Shown: piece by piece, positions 34,737-42,903 of the stretch
Numbering within the stretch: position 1 is the stretch's first letter
Layout: the number at the start of each line of letters is the position of its first letter
NCBI GenBank assembly: GCA_036504735.1
Contig: DASXUQ010000012.1
Coordinates: forward strand, 62,001-126,000
DNA length: 64,000 nucleotides
Direction of reading: 5' to 3'
From: a bacterium
Lineage (GTDB): Bacteria; Electryoneota; RPQS01
Program-made: the position numbers and the translations under genes
Notes under the pieces: model-generated
What the model was told of the DNA's origin: nothing
Seen by the model: only the letters and a program-made list of their open reading frames with translations
Databases searched by the model: none

Positions 34737-36185
34737 TCACCGGATAAAAGATGCCGCCGACTCCAGCAGAGCCTTCAGCGGCTCCGGCACCACAACGCCG
34801 ATAATAATCAGCGTGGACAGCAGAATCACCGGCGGCAGCGTCGTCATCAGGTTGGCTTCTCCGGCGGGCAGCGGCTCGGCGGATTTGCTGAAGGTCATGG
34901 CCACGATGTGCCGCAGGAAGCCGATGAACACCAGCGCCAGCATGGCAATGACCGTGACCACCACGGCGGGATGTGCGGCCATGCCCGCCGTCAGAATGTA
35001 GACTTCGGTCAGGAACATTCCGAAAGGCGGCGTACCGGTAATGGAGAGAAAGCCAAGAATCAGAATCAATCCCGTCAACGGCAGCGCGGGCAGAAGACCC
35101 TTGATGTTGGCGATTTTGGTGGAGCCGAACTTGATCAGCACATTACCCGCCGAATAGAACAGGATCGATTTGGACAGGGAGTGGTAGATCATGTGCAGCA
35201 AAGCGGCAAACGCGCCGAGGCCGCCGAAGCCGAAACCCAGCGCCAGGATGCCGACGTGCTCGATACTGGAATAGGCGAACAGCCGCTTGTAGTTGCGCTG
35301 CGGGAACATGATGAACGCCGCCACCACCACCGAGACCACGCCGAAAAAAATCATCAAATTCTGCGAGAAGTGCGGATCAATCGCCTTGTCGGTCACCATC
35401 TTGAAGCGCAGAATCGCCAGCACGGCCACATTCATCAGCGCTCCCGAGGAGAGCGCGCTGATGGGAGACGGCGCCTTGCTGTACGCGTCGGGCAGCCAGG
35501 TATGCATCGGTACCAGGCCCGCCTTGGTGCCGTATCCGATCAGCGCGAAGATAAAGGCAATCTTGGCGACCAGCGGATCCAGCCGCGAGGCATTGGCGAG
35601 CAATACCTGCCAGTTAACCAGCAGGTCGGCAGGCAAATCGCGTGTGGCGGTCATAAACAGCAACGTGCCGAAGAAGCCGAGCAACAGGCCGATAGAATTG
35701 ATGATCAGATATTTCCACGCCGCTTCCATCGAACTGGACTTGCTGTAGAAGCTAATGAGAAACGCGGTGGACAAGGTGGTCGCTTCGATGGCGATCCACA
35801 TCATAATCGGATTCACAGTGGACACGGCAAAGAACATGGCCATCAGAAACAGATGGAACAGCACAAAATACTGTTTCACCCGCCGCAAACCGATAATCTG
35901 CTTGCGCACTTCCTCGCGCAAATAGCCCATCGAATAGAACGCTGCGGCCACGCCGACCACTGCAACGGTCAACAAAACAATGGTGCCGAGGGCATCCACC
36001 GCCAGCAGCGAATCAAACCCGCAGCGGCCTTCCCTTCCCACCTGCGCGGTAATGACGGCCACCAACGCCGCCTCGCCCAGCGCCGCCACGGCGGCAATCG
36101 CTTCAAACGTGCGCGTGGCTTTTCCGGCCAGCAAAGTGGCCAGCGCAGCGGCCAGGGGAATCAAAATCAGAAGCAGCAGGACCAT
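34737..36185 (-). CDS. HyfF/NuoN-like proton-translocating membrane subunit
   Basis: A 482-residue integral membrane protein with about 14 hydrophobic helices. It has the antiporter-like fold, with the helix-5 glutamate in MMWIAIEATTLSTAFLIS, the helix-7 lysine in IGYGTKAGLVPMHTWLPDA, a conserved loop AYSKAPSPISALSSGALMN and further charged helix residues (YKRLFAYSSIEHVG). These are the residues used for proton pumping in complex I and energy-converting hydrogenases, so the pumping machinery looks intact. It follows the HyfE-like gene with a one-base gap and precedes the HyfG-like gene by four bases. Confidence 0.92.
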   Translation of the reverse strand: MVLLLLILIPLAAALATLLAGKATRTFEAIAAVAALGEAALVAVITAQVGREGRCGFDSLLAVDALGTIVLLTVAVVGVAAAFYSMGYLREEVRKQIIGLRRVKQYFVLFHLFLMAMFFAVSTVNPIMMWIAIEATTLSTAFLISFYSKSSSMEAAWKYLIINSIGLLLGFFGTLLFMTATRDLPADLLVNWQVLLANASRLDPLVAKIAFIFALIGYGTKAGLVPMHTWLPDAYSKAPSPISALSSGALMNVAVLAILRFKMVTDKAIDPHFSQNLMIFFGVVSVVVAAFIMFPQRNYKRLFAYSSIEHVGILALGFGFGGLGAFAALLHMIYHSLSKSILFYSAGNVLIKFGSTKIANIKGLLPALPLTGLILILGFLSITGTPPFGMFLTEVYILTAGMAAHPAVVVTVIAMLALVFIGFLRHIVAMTFSKSAEPLPAGEANLMTTLPPVILLSTLIIIGVVVPEPLKALLESAASFIR

Positions 36186-36186
36186 A

Positions 36187-36846
36187 TTAATCGTGCAGTT
36201 CCTTCATGGTGGTGACGTCCAGCGAGCCGTGCTGGCGGAAGATCATCGCGGCAAACAGCGAAGCAATCACAATCCAGATCAGAATATTGAACGTGATGCC
36301 GAGCTGCAGGGCGGGGTTCTGCTCCAGCCCGGCAAACAGCGCAAAGGCCACGATGCCGTTCTCCAGCGACAGGATGCCCAGCATCTGCGACAATGCGCCC
36401 TTGCGGTTAATCATCAGGAACATCGAAATCAGAATCGTGGCAATGGAGGTAATCAGCAGCGGCGTCTGCCCGGAGGGGGCCAGTCTGACCAGCGGCTTGA
36501 AAAAATCGGTCTGCACCAGCGCAACGAGCATGGCAATCACCGCCAGCGTGAGCGGCGCATTCAGATAGGTGCTGACCGAAAACCGGAGCTGATGATGGCG
36601 GATGAGCCGGAAGAAGAAATACGGCGCGATCACCAGCTTGACGGCAATGGTGGAAAGAATCGCCAGTGCCAGAAGCGGCGAGAACTGCTCAAACGTCGCC
36701 AGCACCAGCAGGCAGGCAATGGCGGCGGATTGCAGGATGTAGAGCGCGACGGCGGAGGAATTTTTGTGCGTCAGATGCAGAAACACCGCCGGGGCAAACA
36801 CTACGGTCGCCAGCATCAGCAGAATTTGCGGAAGAATATGTTCCAT
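36187..36846 (-). CDS. HyfE-like membrane subunit (NuoK-related)
   Basis: A 219-residue protein with about six or seven membrane helices. The C-terminal half carries the NuoK-like pattern MLGILSLENGIVAFALFAG with a glutamate in a membrane helix. The N-terminal half has KLVIAPYFFFRLI, typical of HyfE. In formate hydrogenlyase-type complexes HyfE links the antiporter-like subunits to the core. The gene is tightly packed in the operon (four bases after the HyfC-like gene, one base before the HyfF-like gene). Confidence 0.88.
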   Translation of the reverse strand: MEHILPQILLMLATVVFAPAVFLHLTHKNSSAVALYILQSAAIACLLVLATFEQFSPLLALAILSTIAVKLVIAPYFFFRLIRHHQLRFSVSTYLNAPLTLAVIAMLVALVQTDFFKPLVRLAPSGQTPLLITSIATILISMFLMINRKGALSQMLGILSLENGIVAFALFAGLEQNPALQLGITFNILIWIVIASLFAAMIFRQHGSLDVTTMKELHD

Positions 36847-36850
36847 AGGT

Positions 36851-37780
36851 CTACAGCGTCAATCCGAGAGCGATGATGCTCACGATGAAGGAAGTGAACA
36901 GCAGGTCCGGCAGCCGCATGATGCGGTACTTGGCGATGCTCGATTCGATGACGGCAATTGCCGTACTGAATACGGCGGCCTTGAGCAGCAGCGAAAACAG
37001 CCCGAGCAACAGCGGACCGGCCTCGAGAGTGTGGGCAATGCCCCACGGGAAAAAAAGATTGGCTCCCAGCGCAATGAACAGCAAATACTTGTTGGCCGAA
37101 GCCCATTCCATCAGCGCCAGCCGCTTGCCGGAATATTCGATGAGCATCGCTTCGTGGATCATCGTCAATTCCAGATGCGTCGCCGGATTATCGAAGGGAT
37201 AGCGGCAGGTTTCGGCAAGCAGCGCAATGGCAAAGCCCACAAAGGCGAGCAGAATCGGTGCGAAGGCCGGGAAAGGCAGCGCCGTAATCGTCGCGGCGAT
37301 GGTGGTCAAATTGGTCGAGTGGCTGATGAGCGCCAGCGTGAGCAGCGAGAGCACCAATCCGGCTTCCGAGAGCGCGGCCACCAGCATTTCGCGGCTGGAT
37401 CCGAAACCGCCGAAACCGCTTCCCGTATCCATACCCGCCAGCGCCAGAAAGAACGTTCCCAGGGCCAGCAGGTAAACCACCACCAGAAAATCGCCGGTGA
37501 GCGGGTTGGTGAGCGCGGTCGAGAGCAGCGGAATGCTCGCGCCGACAATCAGCGTCACCGCGAAAATCAGGTACGGCGCGGCGCGGAACAGCCAGGAGGC
37601 ATCCTCACTGATCACCTCGTCCTTGGCAAACAGCTTCTGCAGATCGCGGTACGGCTGAAAGCAGGACGCGCCGGTGCGGTTCTGCAGCCGCGCCTTGATC
37701 TTGCGCGTCAGGCCCACATAAAAGGGCGAGAGCGCGGGAATGAGGATAATATGAAGAACCCAGATGAGACTTGCGGGCAT
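36851..37780 (-). CDS. HyfC/NuoH-like membrane core subunit
   Basis: A 309-residue membrane protein with about eight helices. The hallmark is ETCRYPFDNPATHLELTMIH followed by EAMLIEYSG, the acidic loop conserved in HyfC/EchB/NuoH that connects the hydrophilic module to proton channels. A further membrane glutamate is in ALSEAGLVLS. The longer reading frame extends to 38173 but runs through the HyfB-like gene in another frame. The ATG at 37780 (MPASLIWVLHIILIPALSPF), 15 bases after the HyfB-like stop and with AAGG upstream, is the plausible start. The family length is about 310 residues, in agreement. Confidence 0.92.
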   Translation of the reverse strand: MPASLIWVLHIILIPALSPFYVGLTRKIKARLQNRTGASCFQPYRDLQKLFAKDEVISEDASWLFRAAPYLIFAVTLIVGASIPLLSTALTNPLTGDFLVVVYLLALGTFFLALAGMDTGSGFGGFGSSREMLVAALSEAGLVLSLLTLALISHSTNLTTIAATITALPFPAFAPILLAFVGFAIALLAETCRYPFDNPATHLELTMIHEAMLIEYSGKRLALMEWASANKYLLFIALGANLFFPWGIAHTLEAGPLLLGLFSLLLKAAVFSTAIAVIESSIAKYRIMRLPDLLFTSFIVSIIALGLTL

Positions 37781-37794
37781 GATGCGGATGAACC

Positions 37795-39840
37795 TTAGAG
37801 AACGTGGACCAGCAGAAGGCCGATCAGGGCGAGAAAAATGTACAGAATGTAAGCGTTGATGTTGCCGCTTTGAATGCGCCGGGTTTGCGCGGCGATACGG
37901 TCGGTGAGCTGCCGCAACGGCTGATACAAATAGGGCTGATAGATGTCGCGCAATTTCAGCGTCACGGTTTCCGTCTTGGGGAAGTAGCGCAACCGGTCGT
38001 CGTGATATTCGATGTCCGTCTGCTTCGTAGGCCGCAGCACGCCTTTGAAGACGGTAATAATCGAGCGCGAAAAACTTGTCGCGGTAATTTCCATGCGTGG
38101 CGTCAGTTCGCCGCCGCAGTTCCACGTTGGGCCGATGACAACCTTGCGTTTTCCGGCGAGCACGGCCACCCATGCGCCGGCTGCCGCCATCGCTAAAATC
38201 AGAAGGAGCAGTACGGCAGGCATGGACACAGAGGCGAACCCCTGGGGCAGTACCACCGCCGCCGGGCTGAATTCCGCCATAGGCATGACGCCAACCAATG
38301 TGCCGGCAATGCTCGCCAGACCCCGCGAGACCATGCCTGCGCCCGCGCCGAGCAGCAGTGTGGCGATGGCAAAGCCCGCCATGCCGATGCGCAGGGACAG
38401 CCCCGCTTCCTTAGCGTGCTGGGCTTCGGTGCTGCGGGGCCGCGCCAGAAACGTGGTGCCGAAAACCTTGACAAAGCAGGCGGCGGCCAAGCCGCCGGTG
38501 AAGGCCAGAGAGCCGATGGCAAGAATAAAGGGAAAGCCCTTCAGCACATCGAAGGCGGTGACGCCGTTGAACAGCGTCTGGAAGGTAAGCCATTCGCTGA
38601 AAAAGCCGTTGAACGGCGGCAGCGCGGAGATGGCCATGGAACCGACTAAGAAGAACAGCGCGGTCTGCGGCATATGCCGGATCAGCCCGCCGTACTCTTC
38701 GATGTTGCGGGTGTGAGTTTCGGAAATCACCGCGCCCGATCCCAAAAACAGCAACGCTTTGAAGGTCGCGTGATTCATGGTGTGGTAAAGCGCCGCCATC
38801 AGCCCCAGTACGGCCAGCGCGGAGTGTCCCAGCGCGGAAAACACCAGCGAACTTCCCAGCCCCAGCAGAATAATGCCGATATTTTCGATGCTGTGATAGG
38901 CCAGCAGCCGCTTCAGGTCATGCTCGGCTAAGGCATAGAGCACACCGAGCAGCGAGGAGACCGCACCGATGATCAGCACCACGGTTCCCCACCAGAGCAT
39001 GGGATGAGGCAGCAATTCGAGGCCGATGCGGATCAGCATGTAGATGCCGGTCTTGATCATCACACCCGACATCAGGGCCGAAACATGCGACGGCGCGGCA
39101 GGGTGCGCGCTGGGCAGCCAGATATGCAGCGGAATAATGCCCGCCTTGGTGCCGAAACCGATCAAGGCCGTCAAAAAGACGGCACTGAGCAACGTGGGCG
39201 ATGCGCCGGGAAGCGCCGCCTTGATGCTGTCGAAATCGAAGGAGCCCGCCACGCTGAACATCATCAAAAAGGACACCACAATAAACGCGGTGCCCAGATG
39301 CGTCATTACAAAATAGAGTGTGCCCGCCTTGATGCTGGCCTTCTCCCGGTGCTCGTAGATTACCAGGAAATAGGACGCCAGAGACATCACTTCCCACACG
39401 ATCAAAAACCAGAGCCCGTTGCGCGCCGTCACAACAAGGAGCATGCTGGCAATAAAGCTGTTGTAGAAAAAGCCCAGCACACCGATATTGTATTTGCCGT
39501 AGTAATGGCGCGCATAACCGAGCGCATAGATGGAACAGAGCAGCGCCACGGCCGAAATGACCAGCATGAAAAACCCCGACAGCGAGTCGAGGCGAATGGA
39601 CAGGGAAAGCAGGGGGAAGGAAGATTCGGCATTGAAGACTGGAGTTCTGCCTCCGATCAGCGCGGCTCCCGAGACGGCAACACCCAGCGCCGATCCCACG
39701 ATGGCAAGCCAATGGCCCCAGAGATTGGCGGCATGGTCGCGGCCCTTCAGCAGCAGCGAGCCCAACGCTCCGGCGGCAAACAGAACAAAGATCGCAGAGA
39801 ATCCTGCTTCGGACGTAAGGTTATCGAAAAGGTCTATCAT
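37795..39840 (-). CDS. HyfB/NuoL-like proton-translocating membrane subunit
   Basis: A 681-residue membrane protein of the NuoL/HyfB antiporter-like family. Seen are the helix-5 glutamate in FLIVWEVMSLASYFLV, the helix-7 lysine in IGFGTKAGIIPLHIWLPSAH, KRLLAYHSIENIG and HTMNHATFKALLFLGSGAV with the next lysine. About 15 helices are followed by a C-terminal polar part (PTWNCGGELTPRMEITATSF) usual for HyfB, and a last helix. Its start ATG overlaps the stop of the NuoB-like gene as ATGA. It is the largest ion-pumping subunit of the complex, and every pumping residue I can recognise is present. Confidence 0.93.
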   Translation of the reverse strand: MIDLFDNLTSEAGFSAIFVLFAAGALGSLLLKGRDHAANLWGHWLAIVGSALGVAVSGAALIGGRTPVFNAESSFPLLSLSIRLDSLSGFFMLVISAVALLCSIYALGYARHYYGKYNIGVLGFFYNSFIASMLLVVTARNGLWFLIVWEVMSLASYFLVIYEHREKASIKAGTLYFVMTHLGTAFIVVSFLMMFSVAGSFDFDSIKAALPGASPTLLSAVFLTALIGFGTKAGIIPLHIWLPSAHPAAPSHVSALMSGVMIKTGIYMLIRIGLELLPHPMLWWGTVVLIIGAVSSLLGVLYALAEHDLKRLLAYHSIENIGIILLGLGSSLVFSALGHSALAVLGLMAALYHTMNHATFKALLFLGSGAVISETHTRNIEEYGGLIRHMPQTALFFLVGSMAISALPPFNGFFSEWLTFQTLFNGVTAFDVLKGFPFILAIGSLAFTGGLAAACFVKVFGTTFLARPRSTEAQHAKEAGLSLRIGMAGFAIATLLLGAGAGMVSRGLASIAGTLVGVMPMAEFSPAAVVLPQGFASVSMPAVLLLLILAMAAAGAWVAVLAGKRKVVIGPTWNCGGELTPRMEITATSFSRSIITVFKGVLRPTKQTDIEYHDDRLRYFPKTETVTLKLRDIYQPYLYQPLRQLTDRIAAQTRRIQSGNINAYILYIFLALIGLLLVHVL

Positions 39841-40373
39841 GAACGGGATGGGGTCTCCAGATCGCTCAAAATCGCCAGCAAGGCCACCAGAATCTGACGC
39901 GGCGAGGGCGGATCGCCGGGGATTTCATAGTGTACCGGAATCACATTCTTGACACCATCCAGCGCGGCATAAGACTCTTTGAAGATCCCACCGCTAATGG
40001 CATCATCGCCTACAGCCACAACAATTTTCGGCTCGGGCATGGCCTCATAGGTGAGCACCAGTGCATCCCGCATGTTGCGACTGACCGGGCCGGTGACCAT
40101 CAGCATGTCGGCATGCCGCGGCGAGGCCACAAAGTGCACACCGAAGCGCTCGACGTCGTAATAGGCATTGCCGAGCGCCACCAATTCCTGCTCGCAGGCA
40201 TTCGTGGAACCGGCGGTCACCACGCGAATCGCCAGCGATCCGCGAAACAGCTTGCGGACTTTGGCCTCAATTTCCGCGCCGACACGGTGAAACTCCGCAT
40301 CGGCCCCCAAGGCCTCGCGGCTGATCACGGTCTTCGGTGTCTTGAAAATTTTCAGAAACAGGTTCGTCTTCAT
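39837..40373 (-). CDS. NuoB/HyfI-like small subunit lacking three of four Fe-S ligands
   Basis: A 178-residue protein clearly of the NuoB/HyfI family: YYDVERFGVHFVASPRHADM, MVTGPVSRNM, EAMPEPKIVVAVGD, IPVHYEIPGDPPSPRQI. In the family four cysteines bind one [4Fe-4S] cluster (CxxC, GDC, PGCPP). Here they are Thr57, Cys60, Asp124 and Asp154, so only one ligand remains and a cluster is not expected. It is the first gene of the operon and has no strong ribosome site. Together with the NiFe-less large subunit and the absence of a HyfH/NuoI ferredoxin gene, the hydrophilic arm appears to have no redox centre. Confidence 0.9.
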   Translation of the reverse strand: MKTNLFLKIFKTPKTVISREALGADAEFHRVGAEIEAKVRKLFRGSLAIRVVTAGSTNACEQELVALGNAYYDVERFGVHFVASPRHADMLMVTGPVSRNMRDALVLTYEAMPEPKIVVAVGDDAISGGIFKESYAALDGVKNVIPVHYEIPGDPPSPRQILVALLAILSDLETPSRS

Positions 40374-40545
40374 CGCGATTCGTCAGTCCAACCGTCTTTT
40401 CGTCAAACCAAAGCAGCAAAGCCATTTGAACACATGACTCGCGGCGCAGTCAGGCCTGATGGGCCGGGTACGGCGCAAGTATACAAAATCCCGTTGACTT
40501 GTTCAACTTTGCACGGCAAAAACTTTGGGCTCTGACTCAAAATGT

Positions 40546-40575
40546 GCAGGCTCCTTCAAGATGAAAGGAGCCTGC
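40546..40575 (-). terminator. terminator of the GH92 gene
   Basis: GCAGGCTCCTT (40546-40556) pairs perfectly with 40565-40575. On the minus strand ACATTTTGAG follows. Confidence 0.78.
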
Positions 40576-40617
40576 GGCATTCATGCTCTAAAGTCCATTG
40601 CTCGAGAGTTTTGCGGA

Positions 40618-42888
40618 CTATTCGTGCGCCACCGGGACACTGCCCCATGTTTTATTGGGCTCGGGTCCCATCGTGAAAACAATCACACCGCCGTTCTTAA
40701 GTTCATCGTACGGCAGAAAAGGAGTGCTCCATGCTTTGCCGTTCAGACTCACGGACTGGATGTAGATGTTTTTGTCCGAGAGATTCTGCGCCTGCATCAT
40801 AAACACCTTGCCGTTGGACAGATGCACTTTCGCACTCTTCAAGGTGGGGCTGCCGATGCTGTAATCATTGCCGCCGGGGCAGACCGGGTAGAAGCCCAGC
40901 GCATTGAAAATGTACCAGGCGGACATCTGCCCGCAATCGTCGTTACCCGTCAGCGAATTCGGTTTGTTGCCGTACTGCGTCTTCATAATCTCGTGCACGC
41001 GCGCCTGAGTCTTCCACGGCTGCCCGGCATAATCATAGAGGAAGATAATATGATGGCTGGGCTCATTGCCGTGCCAGTACTCGCCGATTCTCCCCTGAAT
41101 GTCATCCACGCCTTTGCCGGTATCCGCCTCCACGACGAACAGGGAATCCAACTTCTTTGCGAAGCGCTCTTTGCCGCCCATCAGCGAGATCAGGCCACTG
41201 ACATCCTGCGGGACATACCACGTGTACTGCCAGCTCGTGCCTTCGGTGAAATCGCCGCCTTCCACGTACTGGTGCGGCTCGAACGGCGTGCGCCATTGTC
41301 CCTGCGAATCCTTGCCGCGCATCAGCCCATAACCTGGGTCGAACAGATTCTTGTAGGCGCCGGCCCGCTTCGTAAAGTACTCGTAGTCACTGGTCTTGCC
41401 CAGCGCCTTGGCCATCTGTGCTACACAATAGTCATCATAAGCATATTCCAGAGTCTTGGAAACCGATTCGTTCTCTTTGTCGCATGGCACCCAGCCAAGT
41501 TTCGCATACGCGGCCACATTATCATAGTGGGGATTCATCGCCGTGGTCTTGACCGCCTCATAAGCGCGCTGGGGATCGAAGCCCTTCACGCCTTTCAGAT
41601 AGGCATCCACAATCACCGGCACCGCGTGATAGCCGATCATGCACCACGTTTCGTTGGCCTGCAAAGACCACACGGGCAGCAGGTGCTCGACGCTCTGGTC
41701 ATAATGCGCCAGCATGGAATGGATCATGTCCGCATCACGCGGAGCCTGAATCAGGGCAAACAGCGGATGCGTGGCCCGGTAGGTGTCCCACAGGGAGAAG
41801 ATCGCATAGTTGGAAAAACCTTCGGCTTTATGCGTGTTGCCGTCAAGACCGCGGTACTCACCGGTCACATCCTGATAGAGATTCGGCGCGAGGAAGGCAT
41901 GGTACATCGCCGTATAGAAGGTCTCCTTCTCCTGCGGCGTGCCTTCAATCTCGATCCGGCCCAGTTCTCTGTTCCACTTCTGCCGTGTCTGTTCGCGGAC
42001 CTTTTCGAAATCCCAACCGGCAATCTCCGCCTCGAGATTCTTCAGAGCATTTTCCGCACTGATGGCCGAAACGGCAACCTTCACCAGAATCTGCTCGTCT
42101 TTGCCCGTTTTGTAGCGGGCGTAGATCTGCAGGCTCTTGCCCGCCGCCTCGGCCTTGCTGCGGAAGCGGTAGCCGTTGTAGAGCACCGGTTTGCCGTCCC
42201 GCACAATACCGTAATCATCGAAGGGCCGGGAATAGCGCGCGGCGAAATACAGATGGCGGTCGCGCGCCCAGCCATTGACAATATGATAGCCTGTCACCGT
42301 CGAATCGTTCTCCACCCGAACCGCCGACCAGATCACATTCCAGCGCAGCACGTGATTCAGATCTGTCAGCACGCAGGCGCTGTCGGTCTGCGGAAAGGTA
42401 AAACGCAGCATACCCGCGCGCTCGGCGGCGGTCAGTTCCACCGTCACCGCCGGTTTCCGAAGCTTCACCTTGTAGTAGCCTGCGGACGCCGTCTCATCGG
42501 CATGGGAATACGGCGAGCGGTAACCGGAATCGGGACGGGCCTTGGGTCCCGGAGTAAACTTCGGCAGGCCGATTTGCGGCATAAACGGGAAATCGCCAAG
42601 GTCAGGAATACCCGTGCCGCTCAGGTGCGTCAGGCTGAATCCGATGATGGAACTGTCGGCATATTCATAGCCCGATGCGGTTTCCCAGAGCGAGTCTTCC
42701 GTGTCGGGGCTGAGCTGAATCATGCCGAAAGGCGCGACGGCGCCGGGATAGGTGTTGCCTTCCCCTTGCGTGCCCACCAGCGAGCGAATGTAGTCGGAGA
42801 GCGCGTTCGATGGCGCCTCAGCGGCGAAGGCCAGGCAAAAGCCGCACAGCAACGCACAGACGCTCAGCGATTTGAGAAGATGTGTCAT
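40618..42888 (-). CDS. GH92-family alpha-mannosidase-like glycoside hydrolase
   Basis: A 756-residue exported enzyme with signal peptide MTHLLKSLSVCALLCGFCLA. It shows the family GH92 pattern: a beta-rich N-terminal domain with VGTQGEGNTYPGAVAPFGMI and HLSGTG, then an (alpha/alpha)6 catalytic domain with FYTAMYHAFLAPNLY, FSLWDTYRATHPLF and WCMIGYHAVPVIVDAYLKG. Near the C-terminus are GNEPSHHIIFLYDYAG and TGNDDCGQMSAWYIFNALG, where the catalytic acidic residues lie. GH92 enzymes are calcium-dependent exo-alpha-mannosidases acting on N-glycans or mannans outside the cytoplasm. Linkage specificity cannot be read from sequence. The gene ends with its own terminator and may be co-transcribed with the lipoprotein gene upstream (42904), whose stop is 15 bases before this start. 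Confidence 0.93.
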   Translation of the reverse strand: MTHLLKSLSVCALLCGFCLAFAAEAPSNALSDYIRSLVGTQGEGNTYPGAVAPFGMIQLSPDTEDSLWETASGYEYADSSIIGFSLTHLSGTGIPDLGDFPFMPQIGLPKFTPGPKARPDSGYRSPYSHADETASAGYYKVKLRKPAVTVELTAAERAGMLRFTFPQTDSACVLTDLNHVLRWNVIWSAVRVENDSTVTGYHIVNGWARDRHLYFAARYSRPFDDYGIVRDGKPVLYNGYRFRSKAEAAGKSLQIYARYKTGKDEQILVKVAVSAISAENALKNLEAEIAGWDFEKVREQTRQKWNRELGRIEIEGTPQEKETFYTAMYHAFLAPNLYQDVTGEYRGLDGNTHKAEGFSNYAIFSLWDTYRATHPLFALIQAPRDADMIHSMLAHYDQSVEHLLPVWSLQANETWCMIGYHAVPVIVDAYLKGVKGFDPQRAYEAVKTTAMNPHYDNVAAYAKLGWVPCDKENESVSKTLEYAYDDYCVAQMAKALGKTSDYEYFTKRAGAYKNLFDPGYGLMRGKDSQGQWRTPFEPHQYVEGGDFTEGTSWQYTWYVPQDVSGLISLMGGKERFAKKLDSLFVVEADTGKGVDDIQGRIGEYWHGNEPSHHIIFLYDYAGQPWKTQARVHEIMKTQYGNKPNSLTGNDDCGQMSAWYIFNALGFYPVCPGGNDYSIGSPTLKSAKVHLSNGKVFMMQAQNLSDKNIYIQSVSLNGKAWSTPFLPYDELKNGGVIVFTMGPEPNKTWGSVPVAHE

Positions 42889-42903
42889 GAGAAAATGTTC
42901 AGG

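Noticed and set aside
34713-36215. A 500-codon plus-strand frame opposite the HyfF-like gene, rich in Gln and His.
   Set aside because: It is the complement of hydrophobic codons. No signal, domain or ribosome site supports it.
37781-38173. N-terminal extension of the HyfC-like protein by 131 residues.
   Set aside because: The extension lies entirely inside the HyfB-like gene in another frame and is Arg-rich. The ATG at 37780 gives the family's normal length.
37795-39840. NuoL-like protein as DabB of a bicarbonate-uptake (DAB) complex, given the carbonic anhydrase gene in the window.
   Set aside because: There is no DabA gene next to it. The full Hyf-like subunit set surrounds it, and the carbonic anhydrase is 13 kb away and exported.
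33173-40373. Annotation as a working NiFe hydrogenase or formate hydrogenlyase.
   Set aside because: All four nickel-iron cysteines and three of the four small-subunit Fe-S cysteines are absent, and no ferredoxin subunit or maturation gene is present.
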